64,000 bases of DNA from Sorangium cellulosum (GCF_002950945.1 NZ_CP012673.1:14127501-14191500); one strand, 5' to 3'; shown: positions 52,033-61,434, counted from the first letter of the stretch. Notes: generated from the sequence alone by a model not told the origin. Translations and numbers: made by a program.

Positions 52033-53028
52033 ATGGCGTTGACGATCGTGGTGCTCGCCGGGGCGGCCCCGAAGGGCGCCGGCGACGAGCTCTCCCTGAC
52101 CCTGGACGCCCCCCGCATCATCATCGGCCGCGCGGAGGGCTGCGAGGTCCGCCTCCCCGACGCGAGCGTGAGCCACCGGCACGCGTCGATCCGGCAGCGC
52201 GGCGCGACCTACCTGCTGCTCGACGAGGGCAGCGAGAACGGCACGTACCTGGGCAAGTCGCGGATCGCGCCGCGCACGGCGATGCCGCTGCGCACGGGCG
52301 ACCGCATCCGGGTGGGCCGCGTCTGGCTCGCGCTCCGCATCGAGCCGGCGGTCGTGAAGGGCGCCCCCGCCGCGGCCGCGAAGGAGCTCGCCCTCGAGCT
52401 CGTCGCCCGCGGCCTGGCCGCGCAGGGCGAGGATCCCGCGCCGCGCGTGACCGTGGTCGAGGGCCCGGACAGCGGCCGCGTGCTGCGCCTCGAGGAGGCG
52501 GGCCGCCCTTACATCCTCGGCCGCGCCAAGGACACCGATCTGGTCCTGGACGACTCGGACGTTTCCCGACGCCACTTGGCCATTACGCGAAGGGGCGATC
52601 AATTCTCAGTTCAGGACCTCGGATCTCGCACTGGGGCGTTGCTCGAAGGGGCTCAGGTGCCTCAGTTCGACACGCCGTGGCGGCCTGGACAGGTGCTCGT
52701 GATCTGCCGAGATCGGCTCACCTGTGCGCATCCGGCGGCCGAGGCGCTCGCGGAGATCGAGCGCAGCCCGTGCGAGCCGCTGCGTCCGGACGTGGACATC
52801 GAGGCTCCTGTGCCGGAGGAGCCGGCGCCGGTGCCTTCCACGCGGACGGCCTCGCAGGCCTCCGCGAGCACACTTTCCCCGCTCGCGCGCCCTGCCGCGC
52901 CCGTTGCTTCGCCGCGGGGTGTCCCGGGCGGCGGATGGGGGTTCACCGAGGCGTTGATTGCGCTGCTCGCGCTCGGTGTGCTGGCCCTCAGCATTGCAGG
53001 TCTGATGTGGCTCCTCGGGCGCGGTTAA
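52033..53028 (+). CDS. Double FHA-domain membrane-anchored protein
   Basis: 331-residue protein with two phosphothreonine-binding FHA domains. FHA1 spans about 27-95 (IIIGRAEGCEVRLPDASVSH, SENGTYLG) and FHA2 about 155-225 (YILGRAKDTDLVLDDSDVSR, SRTGALLEG). A Pro/Ser-rich linker and a C-terminal transmembrane helix (about 309-328) follow, so the FHA domains face the cytoplasm. It probably reads phosphorylation by Hanks-type kinases and links them to the chemoreceptor encoded just upstream. Codon use shifts abruptly inside FHA2. Confidence 0.9.
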   Translation: MALTIVVLAGAAPKGAGDELSLTLDAPRIIIGRAEGCEVRLPDASVSHRHASIRQRGATYLLLDEGSENGTYLGKSRIAPRTAMPLRTGDRIRVGRVWLALRIEPAVVKGAPAAAAKELALELVARGLAAQGEDPAPRVTVVEGPDSGRVLRLEEAGRPYILGRAKDTDLVLDDSDVSRRHLAITRRGDQFSVQDLGSRTGALLEGAQVPQFDTPWRPGQVLVICRDRLTCAHPAAEALAEIERSPCEPLRPDVDIEAPVPEEPAPVPSTRTASQASASTLSPLARPAAPVASPRGVPGGGWGFTEALIALLALGVLALSIAGLMWLLGRG

Positions 53029-53084
53029 TGACTTGACGTCGCGCGCGCGCAGAGTTCAAGAGCGCTAGCCCGGGAGGGATGCGC

Positions 53085-53549
53085 ATGCGTGCGATCCGGA
53101 TGAGAGCTGACGACGAGATCGAGTGCACCGAGGCGGAGCTTCAGGCGGAGGGTATCCGGTGCGGGTCGTTCGACCCCGGCGCCGTCGAGCCCGCCGTGCA
53201 ACGTGTGCAGGCGGAGCGGGGCTGGAAGGACCAGGAGGACGTCCGCCGCGACCTGAGCAACCCTCGAGACGAGGCCGACAGCGCGCGAGAGGCGGATGAG
53301 CACTGCCACCTCGCCGACGAGGTGCGTTTGTTCCTGGAGGGCCAGGGGCTTTATGACATCCGCTGCCAGAACGACGAGTGGGTGCGCATCTGGGTCGGCG
53401 CGGGCGATCTCGTCGTGGTGCCGGCGCGGCGTTACCACCGCTTCGTGACGGGCAAGGGCGCCGCGCTCCGCTACGTGCAGCCGCACGGGGGCCGGCACCT
53501 CTTGATGCAGCTCTACCGCGTGTCCGACGACCGGACGCGGGCGTTCTGA
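53085..53549 (+). CDS. mtnD: Acireductone dioxygenase (ARD)
   Basis: 154-residue cupin-fold dioxygenase of methionine salvage. The metal ligands are complete: His73 and His75 with Glu79 (HCHLADEVR) and His118 (RYHRF), as in ARD. It oxidises acireductone to the 2-oxo acid precursor of methionine (Fe form) or to an off-pathway product (Ni form). The start at 53085 is decided by GGGAGGG, which sits six bases upstream; the ATG at 53079 would leave almost no spacing. No other mtn gene is adjacent. A cupin gene follows 14 bp later. Confidence 0.9.
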   Translation: MRAIRMRADDEIECTEAELQAEGIRCGSFDPGAVEPAVQRVQAERGWKDQEDVRRDLSNPRDEADSAREADEHCHLADEVRLFLEGQGLYDIRCQNDEWVRIWVGAGDLVVVPARRYHRFVTGKGAALRYVQPHGGRHLLMQLYRVSDDRTRAF

Positions 53550-53563
53550 GCGAGGAGGCAGAG

Positions 53564-53932
53564 GTGGCGCAACCTTACCGACTCGTCACGGCCGCGGCGC
53601 GGATCCCCGTCCCTGGCGGCAAGCTGATCGAGGAGCTCTTCGGCCGCGTGAACACCGGCACGGACGGGTTCAGCCTCGCGCACATGGTGGCCCCGCCGGG
53701 GTGGAGCGAGCCGGCGCAGACGCCCGCGTTCGGCGAGCTGACGCTGATGGTCCGCGGCCGCATGCGGATCGAGATCGCGGGCGAGGTCATCGACCTCGCT
53801 GCCGGCCAGGCCCTCTGGGCGGAGCCAGAGCAGCGCGTCCGTTACAGCAACCCGTTCGACGAGGAGAGCGAGTACTTCGCGCTCTGCATACCCGCCTTCG
53901 CGCCAGAGCTCGCGCGGCGCGACGCCGGCTGA
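53564..53932 (+). CDS. Small cupin-domain protein
   Basis: 122-residue single cupin fold. The pattern PPGWSEPAQTPAFGELTLMV, RGRMRIEIAGEVIDLAAGQA and LWAEPEQRVRYSNPF fits the two cupin motifs, but the usual His pair of motif 1 is not present, so metal binding is doubtful. The GTG at 53564 follows GAGGAGG. It is co-transcribed with the ARD gene (14-bp gap) and may act on a related small molecule, though its ligand is unknown. Confidence 0.8.
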   Translation: MAQPYRLVTAAARIPVPGGKLIEELFGRVNTGTDGFSLAHMVAPPGWSEPAQTPAFGELTLMVRGRMRIEIAGEVIDLAAGQALWAEPEQRVRYSNPFDEESEYFALCIPAFAPELARRDAG

Positions 53933-54031
53933 TCCACCGCGCGCGCGGCGCGCGGCGCCTCTCGGCCCTCTCGGCGGGACGCGCGCGCAGATCCTGGATC
54001 CCGCGCGTGTGAAGGCCGCGTAGGATGTCCC

Positions 54032-55195
54032 ATGCACTTCGATCCCGCGGAGTTCCGCAAGGTCCTGGGGCAGTTCGCGACCGGGGTCACGCTGGTGACC
54101 ACGGTGCAGGACGGCGCGCCGCAGGCGATGACGGTCAACTCGTTCAGCGCCGTCTCGCTCGACCCTCCGCTCGTGCTGTTCTGCGCGGACCGGCGGTCGC
54201 GCACGAGCGCGGCGATCGAGGCGTCGGGCGTCTTCGCGGTGAACATCCTGCGGGAGCAGCAGCGGGACATCTCGGATCTGTTCGCCGGCAAGGGGACGGA
54301 TCTGGAGCGGCAGGCGGTCCTCACCGAGGCGCACGTGGCCGAGTCCGGCAGCCCGGTCCTGAAGGACGTGCTCGCCTTCCTCGACTGCAAGGTCGAGCAC
54401 ACGTACGACGGGGGCGATCACGTCATCTATGTTGGCCGCGTGCTGGCGTCGGGCCGGGGCGAGGCGGGCGCGCCGCTCCTGTACTACCGGGGCACGTACC
54501 AGGCGCTCGACGACGCCTGGCGGTGGCGCGATCGTTACGCCGCGAAGGAGCAGGCGACCCCGTTCCACGAGCTGGTCGATTTCTTCGATCGCATGCAGGC
54601 GGAGGGCCCGTATGCGTCGCTGATCGACGAGCTCGTCACGCTGGTGGATCCGGGCGTCGAGGAGCGTTGTCTGGAGCTCGGCTGCGGCACGGGCCGCCTG
54701 ACGCGGGAGCTGGGCCGCCGCTGTCAGGAGGCGATCGGCATCGACGCGACGGCGGCGATGGTCGAGCGCGCCACGCAGCGGGCGAGGGCGCTCGGCCTGG
54801 ACAACGTGACCTTCCGGGAGGCGCTCGCGACGCGGCTTCCGTTCCCCGACGCGTCGTTCGACGTGGTGACCTCGTCGAACCTGCTCTTGCACCTGCCCGA
54901 TCCCGTCCCGGTGCTGGCCGAGGCCGCGCGTGTGCTCCGCCCCGGCGGCCGCCTGGCGCTCCTGGAGCCCGCGGTCGTGATGAGCCGCGTCGCCATGGCC
55001 GGCTACCTCCGCGGCCACCGGTACAACCCCCAGACCGCCCACGCGATGCTCGCGTGGGCCGACGCCGCCGAGGTCACCTACCGCCACACCGAGGACAGGA
55101 TCACCGCCGATCTCGGCACGCTGGGTTTCCAGCTCGATCGCCGCGAGCGCAGGATGAACGGCCTCGCGCTGCTCTGGATAGCGCACAAGCCCTGA
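54032..55195 (+). CDS. Flavin reductase-like / SAM methyltransferase fusion
   Basis: 387-residue two-domain protein. The first 160 residues form a flavin-reductase/FMN-binding split barrel (FRKVLGQFATGVTLVTTV, TVNSFSAVSLDPPLVLFC, FAVNILREQQRDIS). Residues about 180-387 are a class I methyltransferase with motif I ELGCGTGRLTREL (215-227), FPDASFDVVTSSNLLLHLP and VLRPGGRLALLEP. The domains are continuous in one frame with no stop, and a short linker between. The combination is unusual and suggests methylation coupled to flavin redox chemistry. It follows the ARD-cupin pair and converges with the MetF-like gene. Substrate unknown. Confidence 0.9.
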   Translation: MHFDPAEFRKVLGQFATGVTLVTTVQDGAPQAMTVNSFSAVSLDPPLVLFCADRRSRTSAAIEASGVFAVNILREQQRDISDLFAGKGTDLERQAVLTEAHVAESGSPVLKDVLAFLDCKVEHTYDGGDHVIYVGRVLASGRGEAGAPLLYYRGTYQALDDAWRWRDRYAAKEQATPFHELVDFFDRMQAEGPYASLIDELVTLVDPGVEERCLELGCGTGRLTRELGRRCQEAIGIDATAAMVERATQRARALGLDNVTFREALATRLPFPDASFDVVTSSNLLLHLPDPVPVLAEAARVLRPGGRLALLEPAVVMSRVAMAGYLRGHRYNPQTAHAMLAWADAAEVTYRHTEDRITADLGTLGFQLDRRERRMNGLALLWIAHKP

Positions 55196-55222
55196 CCCCC
55201 ACGAGCCAGGAGGAGAGAGGCC

Positions 55223-56134
55223 TCAGGCCGCCCGCCTGAGCCCCGCCTCGTCGACGAGCCGCGGCACCCAGTCTTCCGCCCCGATCGACCGCATGTGGAT
55301 CCCCGAGAGCCCCGGGACATCGCGCAGCCCCCGGATCAGCTCCAGCGTGATCCGGTAGCTCTCCCCCTCCGCGTCCCCGCTCTTCCGCACGCGCTCGATC
55401 AGGTGATCCGGCACCACGAGCCCGGGCACCTTCTGCAGGAAGTTCAGCCGGTCCACCCCCGCGAACGGGAAGATCGCCGCGATGAAGTGGGCCCGCTCGT
55501 GCAGCCCGCGCTCGACGACCGCGGCCATCCAGCGCCGCATCGACGCGAGCTCGAACACCGCCTGCACCTGGATGAAGCTCGCCCCCGCCTCGATCTTCGC
55601 CGTCAGCCGATCCATCGCCCCGGCGATCGCCTGCTCGCCGCACGGGAAATCGATGGTCCCCACATGGAAATAGGGCGCCGGCGCGATCGCGTCCCCGTTG
55701 AACAGCTTCCCCTCGCGCGTCATCCGGCTCGTCAGCTGGATCGCCGAGTTGCTGTCCACGTCGTTCACCTCCTTGGCGTCCGGATCCGACCCGATGGAGC
55801 ACGGGTACCCGCCGAGCACGATGATGTTCGAGAGCCCGAGCGCCGCCATCCCGAGGAGGTCGCCCTGGAGGGCGATCCTGTTCTTGTGGCGCAGCGAGAA
55901 CTGGAGCACCGGCTCGATCCCCTCCTGCTTCACGAGGTGGCCGACTACCATGTTCGCGCAGCGCGCCTGGGACAGGAGGTGATCGTTGATCTGCACCACA
56001 TCCACACACGTCGCCATGTTTCGCGCGTGTTTCAGCAGCTTTTCAAGGTCGTAGTGACGCGGGGGCGTCAGCTCGGCGGACACGAGGAACTGGCGCTCGC
56101 TCAGGAGGCGCTCCATCTTCGACTTCGTCACCAT
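55223..56134 (-). CDS. Methylenetetrahydrofolate reductase (MetF-like)
   Basis: 303-residue flavoprotein of the MTHFR family. The N-terminus MERLLSERQFLVSAELTPPR and the segments VVQINDHLLSQARC, ALQGDLLGMAALGLSNIIVL, DVDSNSAIQLTSRM and FIQVQAVFELASMRRWMAAV follow the TIM-barrel pattern of MetF. It would reduce 5,10-methylene-THF to 5-methyl-THF. The ATG at 56134 follows AAGGAGCAGGAG. It is the last gene of the Nit1C-type operon, 35 bp after the MSMEG_0570-type gene, which suggests one-carbon units are handled by this cluster. It is not near methionine-synthesis genes other than mtnD, which is on the other strand. Confidence 0.88.
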   Translation of the reverse strand: MVTKSKMERLLSERQFLVSAELTPPRHYDLEKLLKHARNMATCVDVVQINDHLLSQARCANMVVGHLVKQEGIEPVLQFSLRHKNRIALQGDLLGMAALGLSNIIVLGGYPCSIGSDPDAKEVNDVDSNSAIQLTSRMTREGKLFNGDAIAPAPYFHVGTIDFPCGEQAIAGAMDRLTAKIEAGASFIQVQAVFELASMRRWMAAVVERGLHERAHFIAAIFPFAGVDRLNFLQKVPGLVVPDHLIERVRKSGDAEGESYRITLELIRGLRDVPGLSGIHMRSIGAEDWVPRLVDEAGLRRAA

Positions 56135-56147
56135 CTCCTGCTCCTTC

Positions 56148-56187
56148 CGTCACTCGACGAACCTGACCGTCACTCGACGAACCTGAC
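56148..56187. repeat. 20-bp perfect tandem duplication at a stop codon
   Basis: Bases 56148-56167 repeat exactly at 56168-56187. On the minus strand the upstream copy encodes the end of the MSMEG_0570-type protein (VRFVE and stop); the second copy lies just after the stop, before the MetF-like gene. Confidence 0.93.
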
Positions 56188-56457
56188 GACCCGGACCTGC
56201 ACCCCGCGCTGGCCGCTCCACCGCGCGGCCGCGCTCGCGATGCGCGCCGCCTCCGCCCGCGCGAGGTTGCATGGGAACCCGTATTTCTTCAGGACCCGCT
56301 CGCTCGCGATGTCGAGCGCCGTCCGGCAGCGCGCCACGAAGTCGTCGATGTCGTAGCTCTCGCCCACCTCGATGTGGTCCTTCACGACGAGCGACGGGGA
56401 ATAACAGACCTGCTGCTCGCCGCTCGGCCACTCGATCACGAAGCGCATCTCCGGCAT
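56170..56457 (-). CDS. nitG: MSMEG_0570/NitG-type nitrogen-starvation protein
   Basis: 95-residue protein. MPEMRFVIEWPSGEQQVCYS, LVVKDHIEVGESYDIDDFVA and the C-terminal RVLKKYGFPCNLARAEAARI match the MSMEG_0570 family found in Nit1C and nitrogen-starvation clusters. The start at 56457 lies eight bases after the stop of the glycosyltransferase gene. Function unknown; possibly a small cofactor-binding or assembly protein. The gene symbol follows the Nit1C order of pseudomonads. Its end carries the 20-bp duplication. Confidence 0.85.
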   Translation of the reverse strand: MPEMRFVIEWPSGEQQVCYSPSLVVKDHIEVGESYDIDDFVARCRTALDIASERVLKKYGFPCNLARAEAARIASAAARWSGQRGVQVRVVRFVE

Positions 56458-56465
56458 AGGTCGCG

Positions 56466-57658
56466 CTAGCTCCGGCGAGTCCCGAGGAACTCGCGGTAAA
56501 GGCCGGCCGCGATCCGGGCCGAGCGATCCCACGTGTAACCGGCCGCGGCCTCCATGGCCGCGGCGCACAGGCGCCGCTTCACGCCGCCCTCCAGGATACG
56601 CTCCATCGCGCGGGCGAGCGCCTCGATGTTCGAGGGATCGACGAGCAGCGCGCTCTCGCCGTCCCGGAGGAACTCGGTGAACGGCGGCTGGGCGGAGCTC
56701 ACCACCGGCGCGCCCGAGGCCATCGCCTCGAGCAGGACGAGCCCGAACCCCTCGCGGACCGACGGGAACACGAACGCGTCGGCGATCCGGTAGAGGGGCG
56801 GGATCAGCACGTCCGGCAGGACCCCCGCGAGCACGAGCGGCGGCGGCGCGGCGCCGCGCGGCGCCGGCAAGAGGCCGCTCTCTCGCGCGATGACCTCGAA
56901 CTCGCGCTGGTAAGGCGCGTAGTCGAACAGCGTCTCTCCGCCCGCGATGACGAGCTGGGCCCCGGGCAGGCGCCGCCGCACCTCCAGGAATGCCCTGAGC
57001 AGGTGGATCGAGTTCTTGCGCGGCTCGACCCCGCCCACGGTCACGTAGAGCGGCGACCCCGTGGCGCAGAGCCGCGCGCGGAGCTCCGCCTCCTTTCCGT
57101 CCGGCGCCGGCGAGAAGCGCCGGAGGTTCACCCCGTTCGGCACGATCGCCGCGTCGACGCCGAGCTCGGCCCGGAGCGTCTTCCGCCACGCCTCGCTGAC
57201 CACGAGGCACACGTCCGCCTCGCGCACGGAGCGCTCCTGGCAGGCGCGCAGGTACGGGCTGTCGTAGTCGTCGAGGTGGTGCACCGTCCGCAGGAAACGG
57301 GGCACGCGCCCCTCGGCGCGCAGCGTCGCGAGCGCGTTCGCGCTGATGCAGTCCTGGGCGTGCCAGACGTCGTGCCGCGCCCCCGCGGCGCGCAGCCCGA
57401 CGACGAGCTCCGCGATGCGCTGCTCCACGACCGCGTCGATCCCGGCCGGGGGCGGCGCCGCGGGCACGAGGACCGAGGGGCACCGGAGCGGGCGGTAGAA
57501 GCCGCCCTGGTCCTTGTTCAGCGCGTAGACGCAGACCGACACGCCGAGGTCGTGGAGCGCCTCCGCGAGCTCCACCGTGTGCACGACGCCGCCGCGCGGC
57601 TTCGTCGAGTAGGTGAGCAGCGCGACCGAGAGCGGCGCGCCCGTCGCGGCGCCGGCGC

Positions 57659-57662
<4 letters not shown>
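56466..57662 (-). CDS. MSMEG_0565-type glycosyltransferase
   Basis: 398-residue GT4-type glycosyltransferase of the MSMEG_0565 family. Features: LSVALLTYSTKPRGGVVHTV, the conserved DVWHAQDCISANALATL, RTVHHLDDY, YVTVGGVEPRKNSIHLLRAF, and the E-x7-E motif in REGFGLVLLEAMASGAPVV. Its ATG overlaps the stop of the AIR-synthase-like gene (ATGA). This glycosyltransferase occurs with nitrogen-starvation clusters in mycobacteria and other bacteria; what it glycosylates is unknown. Confidence 0.88.
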
Positions 57663-58731
<1,069 letters not shown>

Positions 58732-58732
<1 letters not shown>

Positions 58733-59238
58733 CAGCGGAACCTCTCCCCGGGCGGCGGGCGGGGCTCGTCGCCCGGCGGGTAGCTCGCGAGATCGGCCTG
58801 CATCAGGTGGTGCGGGTGATCGTGGAAGCTCCGCTCCTCCAGCGAGCGCCAGTGGATGCCCTCGAAGAACGGCACGTTGGCCGCCTGCACCAGCGCGAGG
58901 AACCGGCTGCACCCCCAGCCGTGGGCGGTGGTCACCGCCTTGTGGACGAGCCCTCGCCCGACCACGCCCTGCTTGCGGTGCGCCCGCTCGACGCTGAGCC
59001 GCCCGCCGTACCAGACGCCCGGCTCCGCCTCGTAGATGCGCACCGTGCCGACGATCTCCTCGCCCTCGCGCGCCCCGAGGTGCACGGCGACGATCGGGAA
59101 CGCCGCCGCGTCCCACTCGTCCTCGTCAGTGCTCCTGAACAGCCTTTGCTCGTCGCAGAAGGTGGACCGGCGCAAGCGGAGGTACGCGAGGTGCTCCTCC
59201 CTGCTCTGCACAAGATCGAAGCGGTATCGTGGCGTCAT
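58732..59238 (-). CDS. nitE: MSMEG_0567/Sll0786-type GNAT acetyltransferase
   Basis: 168-residue GNAT-fold protein of the MSMEG_0567/Sll0786 family. It has LRRSTFCDEQRLFRSTDEDE, the acetyl-CoA-binding region SVERAHRKQGVVGRGLVHKA and FFEGIHWRSLEERSFHDHPH. The predicted start (59238) lies 113 bp inside the 3' end of the radical SAM gene. This is an exceptional overlap in another frame, but the start gives the complete family N-terminus. Acceptor unknown; presumed part of the Nit1C pathway. Confidence 0.88.
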
Positions 59239-60427
59239 CGGAGCTCTCCGAGGTGGGGGTCATGGCGGCGCCGGGGCCCATCGGCGCCGCGGCGCGGTCC
59301 GCCGGCTCGAAGCCCGGGAGCCCGGAGCAGGCGCCGCAGCGGGCGCAGCCCGCCTTCACGTCCGTCGAGCGCAGCCCGGCCCGCGCGAGCAGCGGGCCGA
59401 CGTGCGTGTAGAGCGCTCGCATGAAGTCCCCCGGCGGCGGCGCGCGGTGGGCCGACGGCGTGCCCGGGATGGGCACGAGCGGGACGAGGAACGGGTAGAC
59501 GCCCATCGCGATGAGCCGCTCGCTCGCGCCGAACAGCGCCTCCAGCGAGTCGCCGAGGCCCGCGATGAGGTAGGTCGACACCTGGCCGCGCCCGAACACG
59601 CGCACGGCGGCCTCGAACGCCTCGAAGTACCGGGCGACGCTCACCTCGGCCTTGCCGGGCATCGCGGCCGCGCGCACCTCGTCCTCGACCGCCTCGAGGT
59701 GCATGCCCAGGCTGTCGACCCCGGCCGCGTGCATGCGATCGAACCAGGCGAAGTCGTCGGGCGGCTCGCACTGCGCCTGCACCGGCAGGTTCACGCTCGC
59801 CTTGATGGCGCGCGCGCAGTCCGCGAGGTGCGCCGCGCCGCGATCGGCCGACCGCGGCGTGCCGGTGGTCAACGTCACGTGCCGCACCCCGTCGAGCCGC
59901 GCCGCCGCCTCCGCGACCTCGGCGAGCTGCTCCGGCGTCTTCTTCGCGGTGGTGCGCCCCGCCGCGAGCGACTGCCCGATCGCGCAGAACGTGCAGGCCT
60001 TCGCGGGCTCCGCGTACCGGACGCAGGTCTGGAGCACCGTCGACGCGAGCACGTCGGCGCCGTGCAGGAGCGCGATCTTGGGGTAGGGGATCCCGTCCCG
60101 CGTCGAGAGGGCGTAGAAGCGCGGCGCCTTCACGAACGCCACCTCGGCGAGCTCCTCGCCGTCGCGCTCCACCGTCCCCGAGCCGTCGCGCCCGATGCGC
60201 GCCACGAACGGCGACGACGCCGCCTGGTCGGTGTGGATCGGGATCATCACCGTGGCGCCCCGCAGCGTCGCGGCGACGTGCTGGGTCGGCCCCGCCCCGC
60301 CGCGGCGCGAGGTCCACGCCGGGCGGCGCCCGTCGCCTTCGCCCGGCGCGGGCGCGGCGTCGCCGGGGGCGTCAGCGACCCGCAGGCCGAACGACTGGAG
60401 CTCGGTGATCAGCGTCTGGGTATCCAT
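59126..60427 (-). CDS. nitD: MSMEG_0568-type radical SAM protein
   Basis: 433-residue radical SAM enzyme of the MSMEG_0568/Nit1C type. The iron-sulphur motif is Cys135-x9-Cys145-x2-Cys148 (TCVRYAEPAKACTFCAIG), wider than the canonical Cx3Cx2C. A second Cys group GCARCGACSG near residue 375 could bind an auxiliary cluster. After it comes a tail of about 55 residues that overlaps the GNAT gene by 113 bp and looks non-conserved. The start overlaps the nitrilase gene by 56 bp. Expected to generate a 5'-deoxyadenosyl radical; the substrate is unknown. Confidence 0.85.
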   Translation of the reverse strand: MDTQTLITELQSFGLRVADAPGDAAPAPGEGDGRRPAWTSRRGGAGPTQHVAATLRGATVMIPIHTDQAASSPFVARIGRDGSGTVERDGEELAEVAFVKAPRFYALSTRDGIPYPKIALLHGADVLASTVLQTCVRYAEPAKACTFCAIGQSLAAGRTTAKKTPEQLAEVAEAAARLDGVRHVTLTTGTPRSADRGAAHLADCARAIKASVNLPVQAQCEPPDDFAWFDRMHAAGVDSLGMHLEAVEDEVRAAAMPGKAEVSVARYFEAFEAAVRVFGRGQVSTYLIAGLGDSLEALFGASERLIAMGVYPFLVPLVPIPGTPSAHRAPPPGDFMRALYTHVGPLLARAGLRSTDVKAGCARCGACSGLPGFEPADRAAAPMGPGAAMTPTSESSDDATIPLRSCAEQGGAPRVPPLAPVHLLRRAKAVQEH

Positions 60428-61418
60428 GGTCCACCACCGCAGGATCGAGAGAGGGTTCCCCGGAGCCGGCCGCGCCGGCGGCGCCGGCCGCGCCCACGGT
60501 TATCGAGCGCTCCGCCGTGTCCATCCAGAGCCGCAGCAAGTCGGGCCGGGCGTAATGCCCGGCCGCGTCCATCATCCGTTTTCGCTTCGTGATCAGGGCG
60601 AAGTCGAGGTCCGCGATCGCCATCCCCTCGCCGTCGGTCACCGGCGGGCACGCGTGCGCGCCCTCCGGCGTCACGATCGCCGTCATGCACCCGCCGCGCA
60701 GCACTCCCTGCATCTGCTCGTTCGGCGCGATCTCCTTGACCTGCTCCGGCGTCAGGAAGGCCGTGGCGTTCACCACGAAGCATCCCGACTCCAGCGCGTG
60801 GTGCCGGATCGTGACCTCCATCTGCTCGGTGAAGATCGGGCCGACCAGCGAGCCGGGGAACTGGCTGCAATGGATCTGCTCGTGCTGCGCGATCAGCGCG
60901 AACCGCGCGAGGGGGTTGTAGTGCTCCCAGCAGGCGAGGGCCCCGAGCCGCCCGACCGCGGTGTCCACGGTCCTGAGCCCCGAGCCGTCGCCTTGCCCCC
61001 AGATCATCCGCTCGTGGTAGGTCGGCGTGATCTTGCGCCGCCGGAGCGCGAGCGTGCCGTCGGCGTCGAAGACGAGCTGCGCGTTGTAGAGCGTCCCGTG
61101 ATCGCGCTCGTTCACGCCGAGCACCACGACCACCCCGTGCGCCCGCGCGGCGGCCGCCACCGCCCGCGTCACCGGGCCGGGCACGGTGACTGCCTCGTCG
61201 TAGAGGCGCATGTGCTCCTTGCCCATGGCGGGCGGGGGGAGCACGAACGAGAAGTACGGGTAATACGGGACGAACGTCTCGGGGAAGACGCAGAGCTCGG
61301 CGCCTTCCTTCGCGGCCCTGGCGATCGCGGCGACGACGCGCTCCGTCGTCCCGTCGCGGCTGCCGAGGACGGGGCTGAGCTGCACCGCGGCCGCCCTGAC
61401 TTTGCGGGTGTAGTCCAT
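60372..61418 (-). CDS. nitC: Nit6803-type nitrilase (NitC)
   Basis: 348-residue carbon-nitrogen hydrolase with the complete catalytic triad: Glu47 (CVFPETF), Lys129 (LRRRKITPTYHE) and Cys163 (LACWEHYNPL). The sequence belongs to the Nit6803/NitC nitrilase group of Nit1C clusters. In Pseudomonas fluorescens NitC is required for growth on cyanide as nitrogen source. The C-terminal 35 residues (after GAAGAAGAAG) are low complexity and overlap the radical SAM gene by 56 bp. It lies 16 bp downstream of the Sll0783-like gene. Confidence 0.93.
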   Translation of the reverse strand: MDYTRKVRAAAVQLSPVLGSRDGTTERVVAAIARAAKEGAELCVFPETFVPYYPYFSFVLPPPAMGKEHMRLYDEAVTVPGPVTRAVAAAARAHGVVVVLGVNERDHGTLYNAQLVFDADGTLALRRRKITPTYHERMIWGQGDGSGLRTVDTAVGRLGALACWEHYNPLARFALIAQHEQIHCSQFPGSLVGPIFTEQMEVTIRHHALESGCFVVNATAFLTPEQVKEIAPNEQMQGVLRGGCMTAIVTPEGAHACPPVTDGEGMAIADLDFALITKRKRMMDAAGHYARPDLLRLWMDTAERSITVGAAGAAGAAGSGEPSLDPAVVDHGYPDADHRAPVVRPAGR

Positions 61419-61434
61419 GGCCGCCGCGCTCGGC

